Below, one piece after another: positions 18,023 through 26,234 of a DNA stretch of 64,000 bases. Position 1 is the first letter of the stretch, and the number at the start of each line of letters is the position of its first letter. Under the pieces are notes generated by a model. The model was given only the letters and a program-made list of their open reading frames with translations, had not been told where the DNA came from and ran no database searches. The translations under genes and the position numbers were made by a program. This DNA comes from Clostridium sp. OF03-18AA (lineage in GTDB: Bacteria > Bacillota > Clostridia > Lachnospirales > Lachnospiraceae). The stretch lies in contig NZ_QUEP01000003.1 in assembly GCF_003478035.1 (NCBI RefSeq), positions 248,001 to 312,000 on the forward strand, written 5' to 3'.

Positions 18023-18086
18023 TTGTTATCGCGACAGTGCCAAGGCCTCGCGCAAGCGCGGACTTTGGCTCTTTGTTCGCGTAAAT
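18023..18086. repeat. Dispersed hairpin element B, copy 2
   Basis: TTGTTATCGCGACAGTGCC, then the AAGGCCTCGCGCAAGCGCGG hairpin core, then GACTTTGGCTCTTTGTTCGC and GTAAAT. Directly followed by the terminator of the AGCS symporter gene. Confidence 0.85.
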
Positions 18087-18133
18087 CAAAAAGACGGCAG
18101 CCCATGCCCACAATACACAGTCTGCCGCCTTAC
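18087..18133 (-). terminator. Terminator of the first AGCS symporter
   Basis: Minus strand GGCGGCAG ... CTGCCGTC followed by TTTTT, starting about 50 nt after the stop codon. Confidence 0.75.
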
Positions 18134-18181
18134 GCTCAGCCTTTCCGGCTGTCAATATTTCATTTTAAGAGACTTCTGCAT

Positions 18182-19534
18182 CTACCGCTCCTTCGATGAT
18201 CTCACCACGAGCCCGCTGAGTGCCAGCAGTGCAAGGACGTTTGGGATGACCATGAGACCGTTGAAGAAGTCTGCTAAAGACCATACAAGCTCCAGTTTCA
18301 GGCTGGATCCGATCACGATGCAGACAACAACGATCATGGAGTAAAGCTTTGATGCTTTCTCACCGAACAGGTACTTCACATTGACAAGTCCGAAGAAATG
18401 CCAGCTTAAGATCGTGGAGAATGCGAAGAAGAACAGGCACACCGCGACGAAAATGATGCCGGCGCTGCCGAATTCTTTCATGAATGCTGCCTGTGTGAGC
18501 GCTGTGCCGTCCTTTCCGCTGCTCATAACGCCTGTCGTGAGAACGGAAAATACAGTCAGGTTCAGGACGATAAATGTGTCGATGAACACGCTGACCATCG
18601 CGCAGAGTCCCTGATGATGCGGGGATTCCGCTTTTGCTCTCGCATGTGCATGCGGGGTGGAACCCATACCGGCCTCGTTGGAGAAAAGACCGCGGGCAAC
18701 ACCATAACGTATCGCCTCGCGCACCGTGATACCGGCTCCGGCTCCCAGAACTGCCTCAGGAGCGAACGCTCCGCGGAAGATGGATACGAAAGCTGCCGGA
18801 ACTGCCGTGATGTTCATACAGATCAGGATCAGGCTGCCGACAATGTAGATGCCGGCCATGATCGGCACGACCTTCTCAACGACTGTTGCCAGACTCTTCG
18901 TTCCTCCAAGAAAGATCACTGCCGCGATCACCGCCACAACAATGCCAACGATCACCGGAGAGAGATTGATATGGAACACCTCGAAAGCTTCCACAAACGC
19001 CGCCCCGATCGAGTTGGACTGGACCATGTTCCCCATAAATCCCAGAGCAAGAACAATAAATACCGCAAACAGAGCTGCGAGTCCTTTTCCGAACGTTCCT
19101 TTGAACGCCGCTTTGATATAGTAGACAGGACCTCCTGTCACCTCGCCGTTTACCTCTGTCTTATATGTCTGTGCCAGAACTGCCTCCGCATAGATCGTCG
19201 CCATTCCGAGGAATGCGCTGACCCACATCCAGAAGATCGCACCAGGTCCGCCTCCGATGAGGGCTGTCGCCGCTCCTGCGAGGTTTCCGGTTCCTACCTG
19301 GGCAGCGATCGCCGTGGCGATGGACTGGAACGGGGTCATCTCGCCTTTCTCATGCTTTTCGCCGTTCATGCTGAAATGTCCGAATACCTGGCGGACGCCT
19401 TCCCCGAACTTTCTGACCTGGATGAATCTTAAGCGGATCGTGTAGTAAAGTCCTGTTCCGCATAAGAGAATGATCAGGAGAAAGCTCCACAGAAAATCAT
19501 TTCCTTTTGTTACAAGCTGCATCAGTGTGTCCAT
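18182..19534 (-). CDS. AGCS-family sodium:alanine/glycine symporter
   Basis: 450 residues, about ten membrane helices. AGCS signatures: GTGNLAGAATALIGGGPGAIFW near residue 78 (first 20 of these are the Na/alanine symporter motif), VNGEVTGGPVYYI, and GVARGLFSNEAGMGSTPHAH. Imports alanine or glycine with Na+. A glycine riboswitch with a terminator occupies the leader, so glycine is a likely substrate. Sequence clearly differs from the second AGCS gene at 43823, which lacks a riboswitch. GAGGAGG precedes the ATG. Confidence 0.92.
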   Translation of the reverse strand: MDTLMQLVTKGNDFLWSFLLIILLCGTGLYYTIRLRFIQVRKFGEGVRQVFGHFSMNGEKHEKGEMTPFQSIATAIAAQVGTGNLAGAATALIGGGPGAIFWMWVSAFLGMATIYAEAVLAQTYKTEVNGEVTGGPVYYIKAAFKGTFGKGLAALFAVFIVLALGFMGNMVQSNSIGAAFVEAFEVFHINLSPVIVGIVVAVIAAVIFLGGTKSLATVVEKVVPIMAGIYIVGSLILICMNITAVPAAFVSIFRGAFAPEAVLGAGAGITVREAIRYGVARGLFSNEAGMGSTPHAHARAKAESPHHQGLCAMVSVFIDTFIVLNLTVFSVLTTGVMSSGKDGTALTQAAFMKEFGSAGIIFVAVCLFFFAFSTILSWHFFGLVNVKYLFGEKASKLYSMIVVVCIVIGSSLKLELVWSLADFFNGLMVIPNVLALLALSGLVVRSSKER

Positions 19535-19601
19535 TTTTGTTATCCTCCTCTTTCATGATCATAGCCGCGGCCCCTGCAATCAATTCCCCGGGCTCACGCG
19601 C

Positions 19602-19631
19602 AAAAAATAAGAGCTGATAAGATATCAGCTC
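19602..19631 (-). terminator. Riboswitch-controlled terminator before the AGCS gene
   Basis: Minus strand GAGCTGATA-TCT-TATCAGCTC followed by TTATTTTTT, a perfect 9-bp stem between the glycine aptamer and the gene start at 19534. Confidence 0.88.
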
Positions 19632-19679
19632 TCCAAAGAGTAGAACATTTGCATACAACGGGGATTTTCCCCATTGTGG

Positions 19680-19805
19680 TTATTTGTATGCCCTGTCCTT
19701 TTGCCTGAGAGATCAACCGGTACCATGGACATGAACCGGTCTTACACCTTCGGCGCTCCATTCGGAGACTCTCCAGAGTGTCCATGCGGACGTTTGTCCG
19801 TCTGG
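19680..19805 (-). promoter_or_regulatory. Glycine riboswitch (gcvT motif), apparently a single aptamer
   Basis: Minus strand contains the conserved aptamer blocks: TCTGGAGAGTCTCC, GGAGCGCCGAAGG, then GTAA and TCTCAGGCAAAAGGACAG. Only one full aptamer is seen. A short hairpin downstream (GCATACAA/TTGTATGC, about 19650-19690) fits the ghost aptamer of singlet types. The intrinsic terminator follows. Known singlet riboswitches before Na+/alanine-glycine symporters are usually OFF switches, so repression by glycine is the likely mode. Boundaries are approximate. Confidence 0.9.
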
Positions 19806-19823
19806 ACTGCACTTATGCATAAC

Positions 19824-19852
19824 ATCCTATCACAATTTCTTCTATATATCAA
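19824..19852 (-). promoter_or_regulatory. Promoter of the riboswitch-symporter transcript
   Basis: TTGATA (19852-19847), 17-nt spacer, TAGGAT (19829-19824) on the minus strand, directly before the aptamer. Confidence 0.65.
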
Positions 19853-20133
19853 CGTATTTTTAAGCTAAACTAATGAATTTTGTAATTTTTGTAAAAAGTG
19901 ATGCAATGATGGCAGAAATCAAAAGTGATTTCCTGCAATCTGACGATTGTGGATTTCGCTTCGCCTCCTCATCTCCTGAGCATCCCGGATTCAACATCTC
20001 TCAGCTGCACGATCCCGGATCAGCTGCGTTTCCTTCAGCCGGAGAACGGGATTCCAATCACTCCCGGCCGGCCTGCACACTGATCACAGACATCATCCGG
20101 GAACAAGTGAAAACACGTTTCTCGAGTTTCCCC

Positions 20134-20198
20134 TTGTTATCGCGGCAGTCGCCAGGTTCTCGCGCAAGCGCGGACTTTGGCTCGTTGTTCGCGTAAAT
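20134..20198. repeat. Dispersed hairpin element B, copy 3
   Basis: TTGTTATCGCGGCAGTCGCC, then AGGTTCTCGCGCAAGCGCGG hairpin core, then ACTTTGGCTCGTTGTTCGCG and TAAAT. Directly followed by the terminator of the sensor kinase gene. The stretch 19860-20133 before it holds nothing I recognise. Confidence 0.85.
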
Positions 20199-20201
20199 CA
20201 T

Positions 20202-20245
20202 AAAAAGTTGCCGTACGCGGACACTCACTGCACGCGCACGGCAAC
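20202..20245 (-). terminator. Terminator of the two-component operon
   Basis: Minus strand GTTGCCGTGCGCG ... CGCGTACGGCAAC followed by TTTTTA. Confidence 0.85.
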
Positions 20246-20256
20246 TGATCAAGTTC

Positions 20257-21648
20257 TCACTCTTCCGTATTTTCCTTCTTTTCTTCCTGCTGTCTTTCTT
20301 TCTCAAGCTCCTGCTGCTTCAAAGTCTCCGAAAAATCCACCCGGATCTCCGTTCCTTTTCCTGCCTCGCTCTCCAGGGAAAGCTTCGCACCGTGCTGTGC
20401 CACGATATGTTTGACGATCGCAAGGCCAAGTCCCGTACCGCCGGTCGCCTTCGAGCGGCTCTTATCGACACGGTAGAAACGCTCAAAGATCCGCTCCTGA
20501 TGCTCCGGCGAGATCCCGATCCCGGTATCCTTCACGGAGAGGAAGGTATGTCCGTTCTCCGTTCCCGTCGTCACCGTCACCGATCCGTCCTTCTTGTTAT
20601 AACGGATCGCATTGTCGCACAGGTTGTAGATCAGTTCCTCCATGAGCTGCCGGTCCGCAAAGACAGGGGCAGCCCCGCCGCGGACGCTGATCGTCACATT
20701 CTGCTTCTTCGCGTTCATCTGGAGCATGTCCACACATTCCTTTGCAAGCGGGAACAGATCCAGATCTTTATACTCCACATCCTTTTTCCCGCCATCGAGC
20801 TGGGAAAGCTGGATGATATCGTTGATCAGTGAGAGCAGTCTCGATGCATTCTTGTGGATCTCCGCGGCGAACCGCTCTGCGTTGTCCCCGGCCATCCCAT
20901 GTTCGATGAGCTCCGCGTATCCGGAGATTACCGTGAGCGGCGTCTTTAACTCGTGAGAAACATTTGCCGTGAATTCCTGGCGCACCTGGGAACTTTTTAA
21001 GATGTCCTCATGCTGCTGCCGGATCTTGTTCATAAACGGGACCAGCTCCTTGTAGGCAGCCTGCGTCCCGGGTTCCGAGAGATTCTCCGCCATCTTCTCG
21101 ATCGGTGCCACCAGATTCTTCGTAAAGTAATTGGACATCAGGATACAGAAGAAGAACAGGAGCACAAACACGCCGACAACTGTCAGCATCATGTTCTGGG
21201 TCAGAGCAAAAATATTGTCGCCTTCCCTTGCGATCCGCAGGATCCGGCCATTGTCCAGACGGATCGCGTAATAGAACATGTTTTTATCCAGTGTGGTCGA
21301 GCGGCGGGTATCGCTTCCTTCCCCGTTTTCCAGCGCCATATGGATCTCCGGACGGTCCTCATGGTTCTCCATCGCGGTAGAGTCCGCATTGCTGTCAAAG
21401 ATCACATTCCCGCTGGCGTTGATCACCGTGATGCGCAGCGTATCAGGATTCAGATCATAGGCATCCGGGTGCAGATCCGAGATACTGTCAAAGATATGCA
21501 TATTTTTCATGACAAGCGCATCCGCCTTCAGATCCCCGATCACCTGTTTCTGATAGACCCCGTAAAAAACGAATAAAACACACAGCAGTGTCAACAAGAT
21601 TGAAAACACTGCCGTGGCAAGAAGTTCTATATGGATTTTTCTTTTCAT
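20257..21648 (-). CDS. PhoR-like membrane sensor histidine kinase
   Basis: 463 residues. Two membrane segments (~8-32 and ~153-175) enclose an extracytoplasmic sensor domain; a HAMP-like linker follows. HisKA box FTANVSHELKTPLTVISGY carries the phospho-histidine; N-box LIYNLCDNAIRYN; G-boxes DTGIGI and GGTGLGLAIVKHI. A charged C-terminal tail (QQEEKKE-rich) is extra. Its start overlaps the stop of the response regulator gene by 4 bp, so the two are translated together. The neighbouring Na/Pi transporter suggests phosphate sensing, but the stimulus is inference. Confidence 0.92.
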   Translation of the reverse strand: MKRKIHIELLATAVFSILLTLLCVLFVFYGVYQKQVIGDLKADALVMKNMHIFDSISDLHPDAYDLNPDTLRITVINASGNVIFDSNADSTAMENHEDRPEIHMALENGEGSDTRRSTTLDKNMFYYAIRLDNGRILRIAREGDNIFALTQNMMLTVVGVFVLLFFFCILMSNYFTKNLVAPIEKMAENLSEPGTQAAYKELVPFMNKIRQQHEDILKSSQVRQEFTANVSHELKTPLTVISGYAELIEHGMAGDNAERFAAEIHKNASRLLSLINDIIQLSQLDGGKKDVEYKDLDLFPLAKECVDMLQMNAKKQNVTISVRGGAAPVFADRQLMEELIYNLCDNAIRYNKKDGSVTVTTGTENGHTFLSVKDTGIGISPEHQERIFERFYRVDKSRSKATGGTGLGLAIVKHIVAQHGAKLSLESEAGKGTEIRVDFSETLKQQELEKERQQEEKKENTEE

Positions 21649-22310
21649 TCGATCATGTACCCCACATTTCTCACTGTACGGATCATGGAACCCGCCTCGC
21701 CGAGTTTCTGTCTGAGCGTCCGGATATGCATATCCAGAGTTCTCGACTCTCCTTCAAAATCGATGCCCCAGACACGCTCCAGGATGATCTCACGCGTCAC
21801 AACGATCCCGGCATTGTGGAGCAGCAGCTTTAAGAGTTCATATTCCTTGAAGGTCAGGCTGCATGGGACATCCTTCACATACACCATGTGCTTCTCATCA
21901 TCCAGGAAGATATCCCCCAGGGTCAGGAACTTGTCCTCCTCCATCGTTCTTCTGAGTACCGCCTTCACTCTCGCGATAAGCTCCATCACACCGAACGGCT
22001 TTGTCAGATAATCATCCGCGCCGACATCGAGTCCCTTCACCTTGTCGATCTCGGTGCTCTTTGCCGTCACCATGATCACCGGAAGTTTCTTCGTCTCCGG
22101 GCGGCGGCGGAGCTTCGCTACGATCTCCAGTCCGTCCTCATCCGGCAACATGATGTCCAGGAGGACAAGATCCGGCTGCTTCTCTTCCAGCTTTTTATAA
22201 AAATCATGAGCGCACTCAAAGCCCTCTACCTGATATCCGCTGTTTTTCAGTGCGAACATCTCAATTTCCAGAATATTTTTATCATCTTCCACTGCATAGA
22301 TCAGAGCCAT
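21645..22310 (-). CDS. PhoB/OmpR-family response regulator
   Basis: 221 residues. Receiver domain with acidic pair (AVEDDKN), phospho-acceptor Asp in LLDIMLPDEDG, Thr in VMVTAKST-like IMVTAK, and Lys in LTKPFG. C-terminal winged helix with LTFKEYELLKLLLHNAG and DMHIRTLRQKLG, which binds DNA. Translationally coupled to the kinase. GGAGGAGAAG precedes the ATG. Probably controls the transporter upstream as part of a phosphate response; no Pho box was confirmed. Confidence 0.94.
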   Translation of the reverse strand: MALIYAVEDDKNILEIEMFALKNSGYQVEGFECAHDFYKKLEEKQPDLVLLDIMLPDEDGLEIVAKLRRRPETKKLPVIMVTAKSTEIDKVKGLDVGADDYLTKPFGVMELIARVKAVLRRTMEEDKFLTLGDIFLDDEKHMVYVKDVPCSLTFKEYELLKLLLHNAGIVVTREIILERVWGIDFEGESRTLDMHIRTLRQKLGEAGSMIRTVRNVGYMIE

Positions 22311-22458
22311 GTTCTTCTCCTCCTGTCTTAATTTCTGTCATTTTCCGTCATTGGCCTGATTCAGATCATGATTTTTATTTCACGATCCATAGTGCCGGGC
22401 AGCTATGCGTTCCCACGGCATACCGCCCTTTTCTCCTACTATCTTACTACACATTTTC

Positions 22459-24237
22459 CTAGACTGGAAGCGCGTATTTATCACGATACTGTTCCACCAT
22501 CGCCGCAAACTGCGGATCTCCGTCTCTCTTTAAATTTTCCAGATATCCGTGGGCATCAAAACCATCGCGCTCGATCTCGATCACGCTGATCGCGATATTG
22601 GAACAGTGATCGGAAACACGCTCCAGATTCATAGAAATGTCAGAGAGGACAAAGCCCTGCTCGATCGTACATTTTCCCTTCTGGAGTCTCTTGATGTGAT
22701 TTGCCTTCACCACGGTATTGATATCGTCGATGACTTCCTCTAACGGCTCCACCTTTGACGCCTCATCCGTATTATTCGTCTCGAACGCATCAATGGACAT
22801 GTCCAGGATCTCCTTGACGGCATCTAAAAAGATTTCCAGCTCTTTGTCTGCCTTGCTTGAAAAATGCATCTCTTTCTCTTGCATCTCCTTCGCGGAATCC
22901 TTTAAATTCATGCCATGATCGGAAATACGCTCAAAATCACCGATGCAGTGAAGGAGCAGGGATACCGTATGGCTGTCGTTTCTGGACAGATTTTTTCCGC
23001 CGAGCTTTACCATATAGGTTCCGAGTTCATCCTCATAACGGTCTACAAGGTTCTCCAGCGCCTCCACGCGCTCTGCCTTTTCTTCTGAAAATTCCTTTAA
23101 AAGTTCTACTGATGTAAAGAAGCATTCCTTCGCCAGCTTTGCCATCTGGATCGTTGTCTGACGGCACTGCTCTACTGCGAAACCAGGAGTGTCGAGGAAA
23201 CGCGGGTCGAGAAGACGGAACGCACTCTTTTCCTGCTCTGCGACAGGAACTTCCTTCTTCTGCTCATCCGGGATCGTGAGACATGCCAGTTTTACAAGTC
23301 CGTTGCCAAACGGAAGGAGCAGGATTGTCGCCGCAATGTTGAAGCTGCTGTGGATCACTGCGATCCCCATCGCATTTGCCGCTGTATCGAGGAACGAAAA
23401 ATGAACGACCGCATTGATCGTGTAAAAGACGATCATAAAGATCACGGTGCCGATAATATTAAAGTACAGGTGAACAAGCGCTGCACGTCTCGCATTTTTG
23501 GAGGCGCCGATACCGGAAAGCATTGCAGTCACACATGTTCCGATATTCTGTCCCATGATGATCGGAAGAGCCGTGCCGAAGTTGACTGCTCCCGTTGCAC
23601 ATAACGCCTGAAGAATTCCGACCGATGCAGAAGAGCTCTGGATGATCGCAGTGAGGACAGCTCCGGCGATCATTCCAAGGACCGGATTTGAGAACATGGT
23701 CAGGATCCCTGTGAATTCCGGTACATTCGCAAGCGGTTTTACAGCACCGCTCATGGTCTCCATTCCGGTCATCAGGATCGCGAAGCCGATCATGATCGTT
23801 CCAGCATCTTTCTTCTTCTCCTTTTTGGAGAACATGATAAGGCAGACACCGATGAGTGCAAGGGCCGGTGAGAACGATGTCGGTTTTAAAAGACGTACAA
23901 AAAAGTTTCCGCTCTCAATTCCTGTAAGGCTCAGGAGCCAGGAAGTAGCAGTCGTTCCGATGTTGGCGCCCATGATGATGCCGACCGCCTGCGTCAGCTT
24001 CATGATGCCCGAGTTTACAAAACCTACGACCATGACGGTAGTCGCGGAAGATGACTGGATCACCGCTGTGACTCCGGCACCTAAAAGGACCGCCTTGATC
24101 GGATTTGATGTCAGTTTTTCAAGAATTCTTTCCAGTCTGCCGCCGGAAAGCTTTTCGAGACCATTTCCCATGGTCTCCATTCCGTAAAGGAACAGCGCGA
24201 GCCCGCCAAGCATCGTCAATACTCCAAAAAAGTCCAT
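22459..24237 (-). CDS. Na/Pi cotransporter family protein with C-terminal PhoU-like domain
   Basis: 592 residues. Two inverted Na/Pi repeats carry the diagnostic QSSSATT (first) and QSSSASVG (second) motifs; the rest of the N-terminal half is membrane helices. The last ~220 residues form a soluble helical PhoU-like domain. Moves phosphate with sodium. The ATG at 24237 is chosen (AGAGGGGA upstream); a longer frame to 24297 lacks a ribosome site. It lies 148 bp upstream of a PhoB/PhoR-like pair on the same strand, so joint phosphate control is plausible. Confidence 0.9.
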   Translation of the reverse strand: MDFFGVLTMLGGLALFLYGMETMGNGLEKLSGGRLERILEKLTSNPIKAVLLGAGVTAVIQSSSATTVMVVGFVNSGIMKLTQAVGIIMGANIGTTATSWLLSLTGIESGNFFVRLLKPTSFSPALALIGVCLIMFSKKEKKKDAGTIMIGFAILMTGMETMSGAVKPLANVPEFTGILTMFSNPVLGMIAGAVLTAIIQSSSASVGILQALCATGAVNFGTALPIIMGQNIGTCVTAMLSGIGASKNARRAALVHLYFNIIGTVIFMIVFYTINAVVHFSFLDTAANAMGIAVIHSSFNIAATILLLPFGNGLVKLACLTIPDEQKKEVPVAEQEKSAFRLLDPRFLDTPGFAVEQCRQTTIQMAKLAKECFFTSVELLKEFSEEKAERVEALENLVDRYEDELGTYMVKLGGKNLSRNDSHTVSLLLHCIGDFERISDHGMNLKDSAKEMQEKEMHFSSKADKELEIFLDAVKEILDMSIDAFETNNTDEASKVEPLEEVIDDINTVVKANHIKRLQKGKCTIEQGFVLSDISMNLERVSDHCSNIAISVIEIERDGFDAHGYLENLKRDGDPQFAAMVEQYRDKYALPV

Positions 24238-24399
24238 AAAATTCCCCTCTTCAAAATTTTGATCATTCATTAACTTTTTACATTTCTTTCTTACCATGTA
24301 TCAGAATATCAAGGAAATGTAAAATGCTTGACAGGGATTATGTAAAATCTGTGTAAAATTGTGTGCTTAAAAAATGAGATGTTTTTATACTGGAGTCGA

Positions 24400-24428
24400 T
24401 TGATAGAATCTGTAGATTATGGTAGAAT
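24400..24428 (+). promoter_or_regulatory. Promoter of the small hydrophobic protein gene
   Basis: TTGATA (24400-24405), 17-nt spacer, TAGAAT (24423-24428). Transcription would start close to the GGTGTCACC block at 24437. Confidence 0.6.
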
Positions 24429-24516
24429 TTTCTCATGGTGTCACCATAACGGTAGGCGGTTGGTCCCCGAATTACATAGAACCTGTAAAGGAATCTTATG
24501 GAAAGGAGGGGATGCC

Positions 24517-24615
24517 ATGAGCATTATTGATTTCATTGCGGTCGTGAGCTTCGGTCTTGCTTGTTTCGGACTGGGGTATACGCTTGGAAAAGATACTGTA
24601 AATGCAAAAAAATAA
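24517..24615 (+). CDS. Small hydrophobic peptide, type I toxin-like
   Basis: 32 residues: MSIIDFIAVVSFGLACFG then LGYTLGKDTVNAKK. One membrane helix followed by a short charged tail, the build of holin-like or Fst/TxpA-type type I toxins. AAGGAGGGG lies 8 nt before the ATG, an unusually strong site for a chance frame. It has its own promoter, a bidirectional terminator directly behind, and a putative antisense promoter pointing back at it. Function as a toxin is inference from architecture; the peptide family itself was not searched. Confidence 0.65.
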   Translation: MSIIDFIAVVSFGLACFGLGYTLGKDTVNAKK

Positions 24616-24651
24616 CCGCCCCGACCTAGCAAATCGAACGGTTATTTTTTT
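24606..24651. terminator. Bidirectional terminator shared by the toxin-like gene and the antisense RNA
   Basis: AAAAAAATAACCG ... CGGTTATTTTTTT: a 13-bp stem whose base is A/T-rich on both sides, giving a U-run on each strand, overlapping the stop codon of the small gene. Confidence 0.85.
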
Positions 24652-24693
24652 ACTTAATGTCTAGGATCACCCGTCTATCGGTGACACCTCTTT
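24606..24693 (-). ncRNA. Putative antisense RNA to the small hydrophobic gene
   Basis: A minus-strand promoter at 24700-24728 would start RNA near 24693, and the shared terminator would end it near 24606, giving about 85-90 nt. It overlaps the 3' end of the peptide mRNA and begins with the GGTGTCACC block also present at the mRNA 5' end. Predicted, not observed. Confidence 0.45.
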
Positions 24694-24699
24694 ATAAAC

Positions 24700-24728
24700 A
24701 ATATAACATACTCGCAACAACATTTCAA
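24700..24728 (-). promoter_or_regulatory. Promoter of the putative antisense RNA
   Basis: TTGAAA (24728-24723), 17-nt spacer, TATATT (24705-24700) on the minus strand. Confidence 0.55.
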
Positions 24729-24748
24729 TATGTTTTCGTTTGCTATCT

Positions 24749-25663
24749 TTATCTCTCAAGCATTTTCCCCACATCCAACAGTCCCCATCCCTGCTGGTTT
24801 CTCGGCAATCCGATATCCACCGAACTTTCCCGCAGTCTCAGTTTCACATCCTTATTTGACATGTCCGGAAAACGTTCCAATAAAAGAGCGACAGCTCCGG
24901 AGACGATCGGTGTGCTCATGGAAGTGCCGCTCTTGATCGTATACTTGTCGGCTCTGCTGGAGCAGCTCACAACGCTGCAGCCCGGTGCAACAAGATCCGG
25001 TTTACAGATGCAGGCCGCCGTGGGGCCGCGGCCGGAATAATCCACCATCCGGTTTCCACCGACCAGTACCTCCCGGTCATCGTCCGAACAGCCGACCGTG
25101 ATCACCTTCCGGCTGATCCCCGGCGTCGTGATACTCATGGTCCGCGGCCCGTTGTTTCCAGCCGCCACCACGACCACAAGACCGGCGTCCCATGCCCGGT
25201 TCACGCCTTTCACAAGAGCGGAATTCTCACTCATCCCGCGTTTCGAGCAGGCGCCCACCGATATATTTAAGATCCGGATGCCAAGCTGTTCCTTTCTCTC
25301 CAGGACCCAGGAGATCCCCGCCAGAACATCCGAAGAATAGCCATTTCCTTTTCGGTCCAGGACTTTCACCATGATAAGATTACACCCCGGTGCGATCCCG
25401 CTGTACCGCCCGCCGGACATTCGCCCGCTGCCGCCGATGATCCCGCAGATATGCGTCCCATGCCCGCAGTCATCATACGCAAAATTCCGCCGGTTCACCA
25501 TATCCGCGAAACCGGTCACCCGGCTGTCAAAATCCCGGTGAAGAAAGATCCCGGTATCCAGAACGGCCACGCCGATCCCCTTCCCGGAAAGCCCCATCCG
25601 ATATGCGCGCTCACAATGGATCTGATCTTTGATATGATTCACATGCAGGATTCCTCCATGCAT
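24749..25663 (-). CDS. S8 family subtilisin-like serine protease
   Basis: 304 residues. Catalytic triad motifs: VAVLDTGIF (Asp), DDCGHGTHICGIIGG (His), and GTSMSTPIVSGAVALL (Ser), plus oxyanion VVVAAGNNGP. No signal peptide or propeptide is visible, so it resembles intracellular subtilisins (IspA/AprX type). The N-terminus (MHGGILHVNHIKDQI) could be a short inhibitory extension. Start ATG at 25663 with AAGAGAGA upstream. Stands alone between a small RNA-like locus and a long intergenic stretch. Confidence 0.92.
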   Translation of the reverse strand: MHGGILHVNHIKDQIHCERAYRMGLSGKGIGVAVLDTGIFLHRDFDSRVTGFADMVNRRNFAYDDCGHGTHICGIIGGSGRMSGGRYSGIAPGCNLIMVKVLDRKGNGYSSDVLAGISWVLERKEQLGIRILNISVGACSKRGMSENSALVKGVNRAWDAGLVVVVAAGNNGPRTMSITTPGISRKVITVGCSDDDREVLVGGNRMVDYSGRGPTAACICKPDLVAPGCSVVSCSSRADKYTIKSGTSMSTPIVSGAVALLLERFPDMSNKDVKLRLRESSVDIGLPRNQQGWGLLDVGKMLER

Positions 25664-25884
25664 TCTCTCTTACTTATAAAATATTCTGTCTGCCTGTTTT
25701 GTGCGTCCTGCCGCTTTCCGATCAGTCCGAATCCATCACCGGAACTTTCCGGTCTGTGCATATCTTCTGACAGCACTCCCTGTCTTTTCTTTGTTTTCCA
25801 CATTCTTCAGAATTACGGTCAAATCTTAAAGAAATCTTAATAATTCATTCAAAGAATATACAATCATTTTTCGGCCCGGTGTGC

Positions 25885-25996
25885 TATACTTTAACCATAA
25901 GAAATGCACGAGATATTTTAAATCCTTTATCCTAAACCTTTTTGAAATTGAAATCCTAAATGATGAATCCCTGTACGAGATGTACAGGGTTTTTTC
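25885..25996 (+). ncRNA. Possible short untranslated transcript
   Basis: An extended -10 (TGCTATACT, 25882-25890) is followed about 80 nt later by a perfect terminator (25969-25996), with no reading frame or ribosome site between. No good -35 was found. Could be a small RNA or a leftover leader. The rest of 25664-26234 holds nothing else but the hairpin at 26100. Confidence 0.3.
25969..25996 (+). terminator. Intrinsic terminator of the possible short transcript
   Basis: CCCTGTAC-GAGAT-GTACAGGG followed by TTTTTT. Confidence 0.8.
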
Positions 25997-26099
25997 ATAT
26001 CTTTTTGTTCTGGCAGACCTGACACCCACAAGACAAAGCATGATTCTCTATTGCCCATGCGGTCACCTGAAATCGGTCCCAATTTCGCGTAAACAACAA

Positions 26100-26140
26100 G
26101 AGACGGTACCGTTCACCAGGAACCATACCGCCTCTTTTTT
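26100..26140 (+). terminator. Terminator-like hairpin next to a trace of element B
   Basis: GAGACGGTA ... TACCGCCTC followed by TTTTTT. Just before it stands TTCGCGTAAA, the end of element B, which elsewhere also abuts a terminator. Confidence 0.6.
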
Positions 26141-26234
26141 CTTTTAACTGACCGCCTGTCATTTTTCAGATCCTGCCCGCCGGCATGGATCCGGCCGCAC
26201 ACCATCTCATATGATCAGGCTTTTCTTTTTTCCC

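Larger units (their letters stand above)
24437..24688. repeat. Inverted repeats flanking the small hydrophobic protein gene
   Basis: Left arm begins GGTGTCACC (24437-24445) and continues GGTAGGCGGTTGGTCC. The right arm ends GGTGACACC (24680-24688) and its complement reads GGTGTCACCGATAGACGGG then TGATCC, so about 28 bp are related in inverted order on either side of the gene. Confidence 0.7.

Noticed and set aside
18614..19432. 272-codon plus-strand frame opposite the AGCS symporter
   Set aside because: Composition is low-complexity basic/acidic with no domain, and it lies fully antisense to a clear transporter gene.
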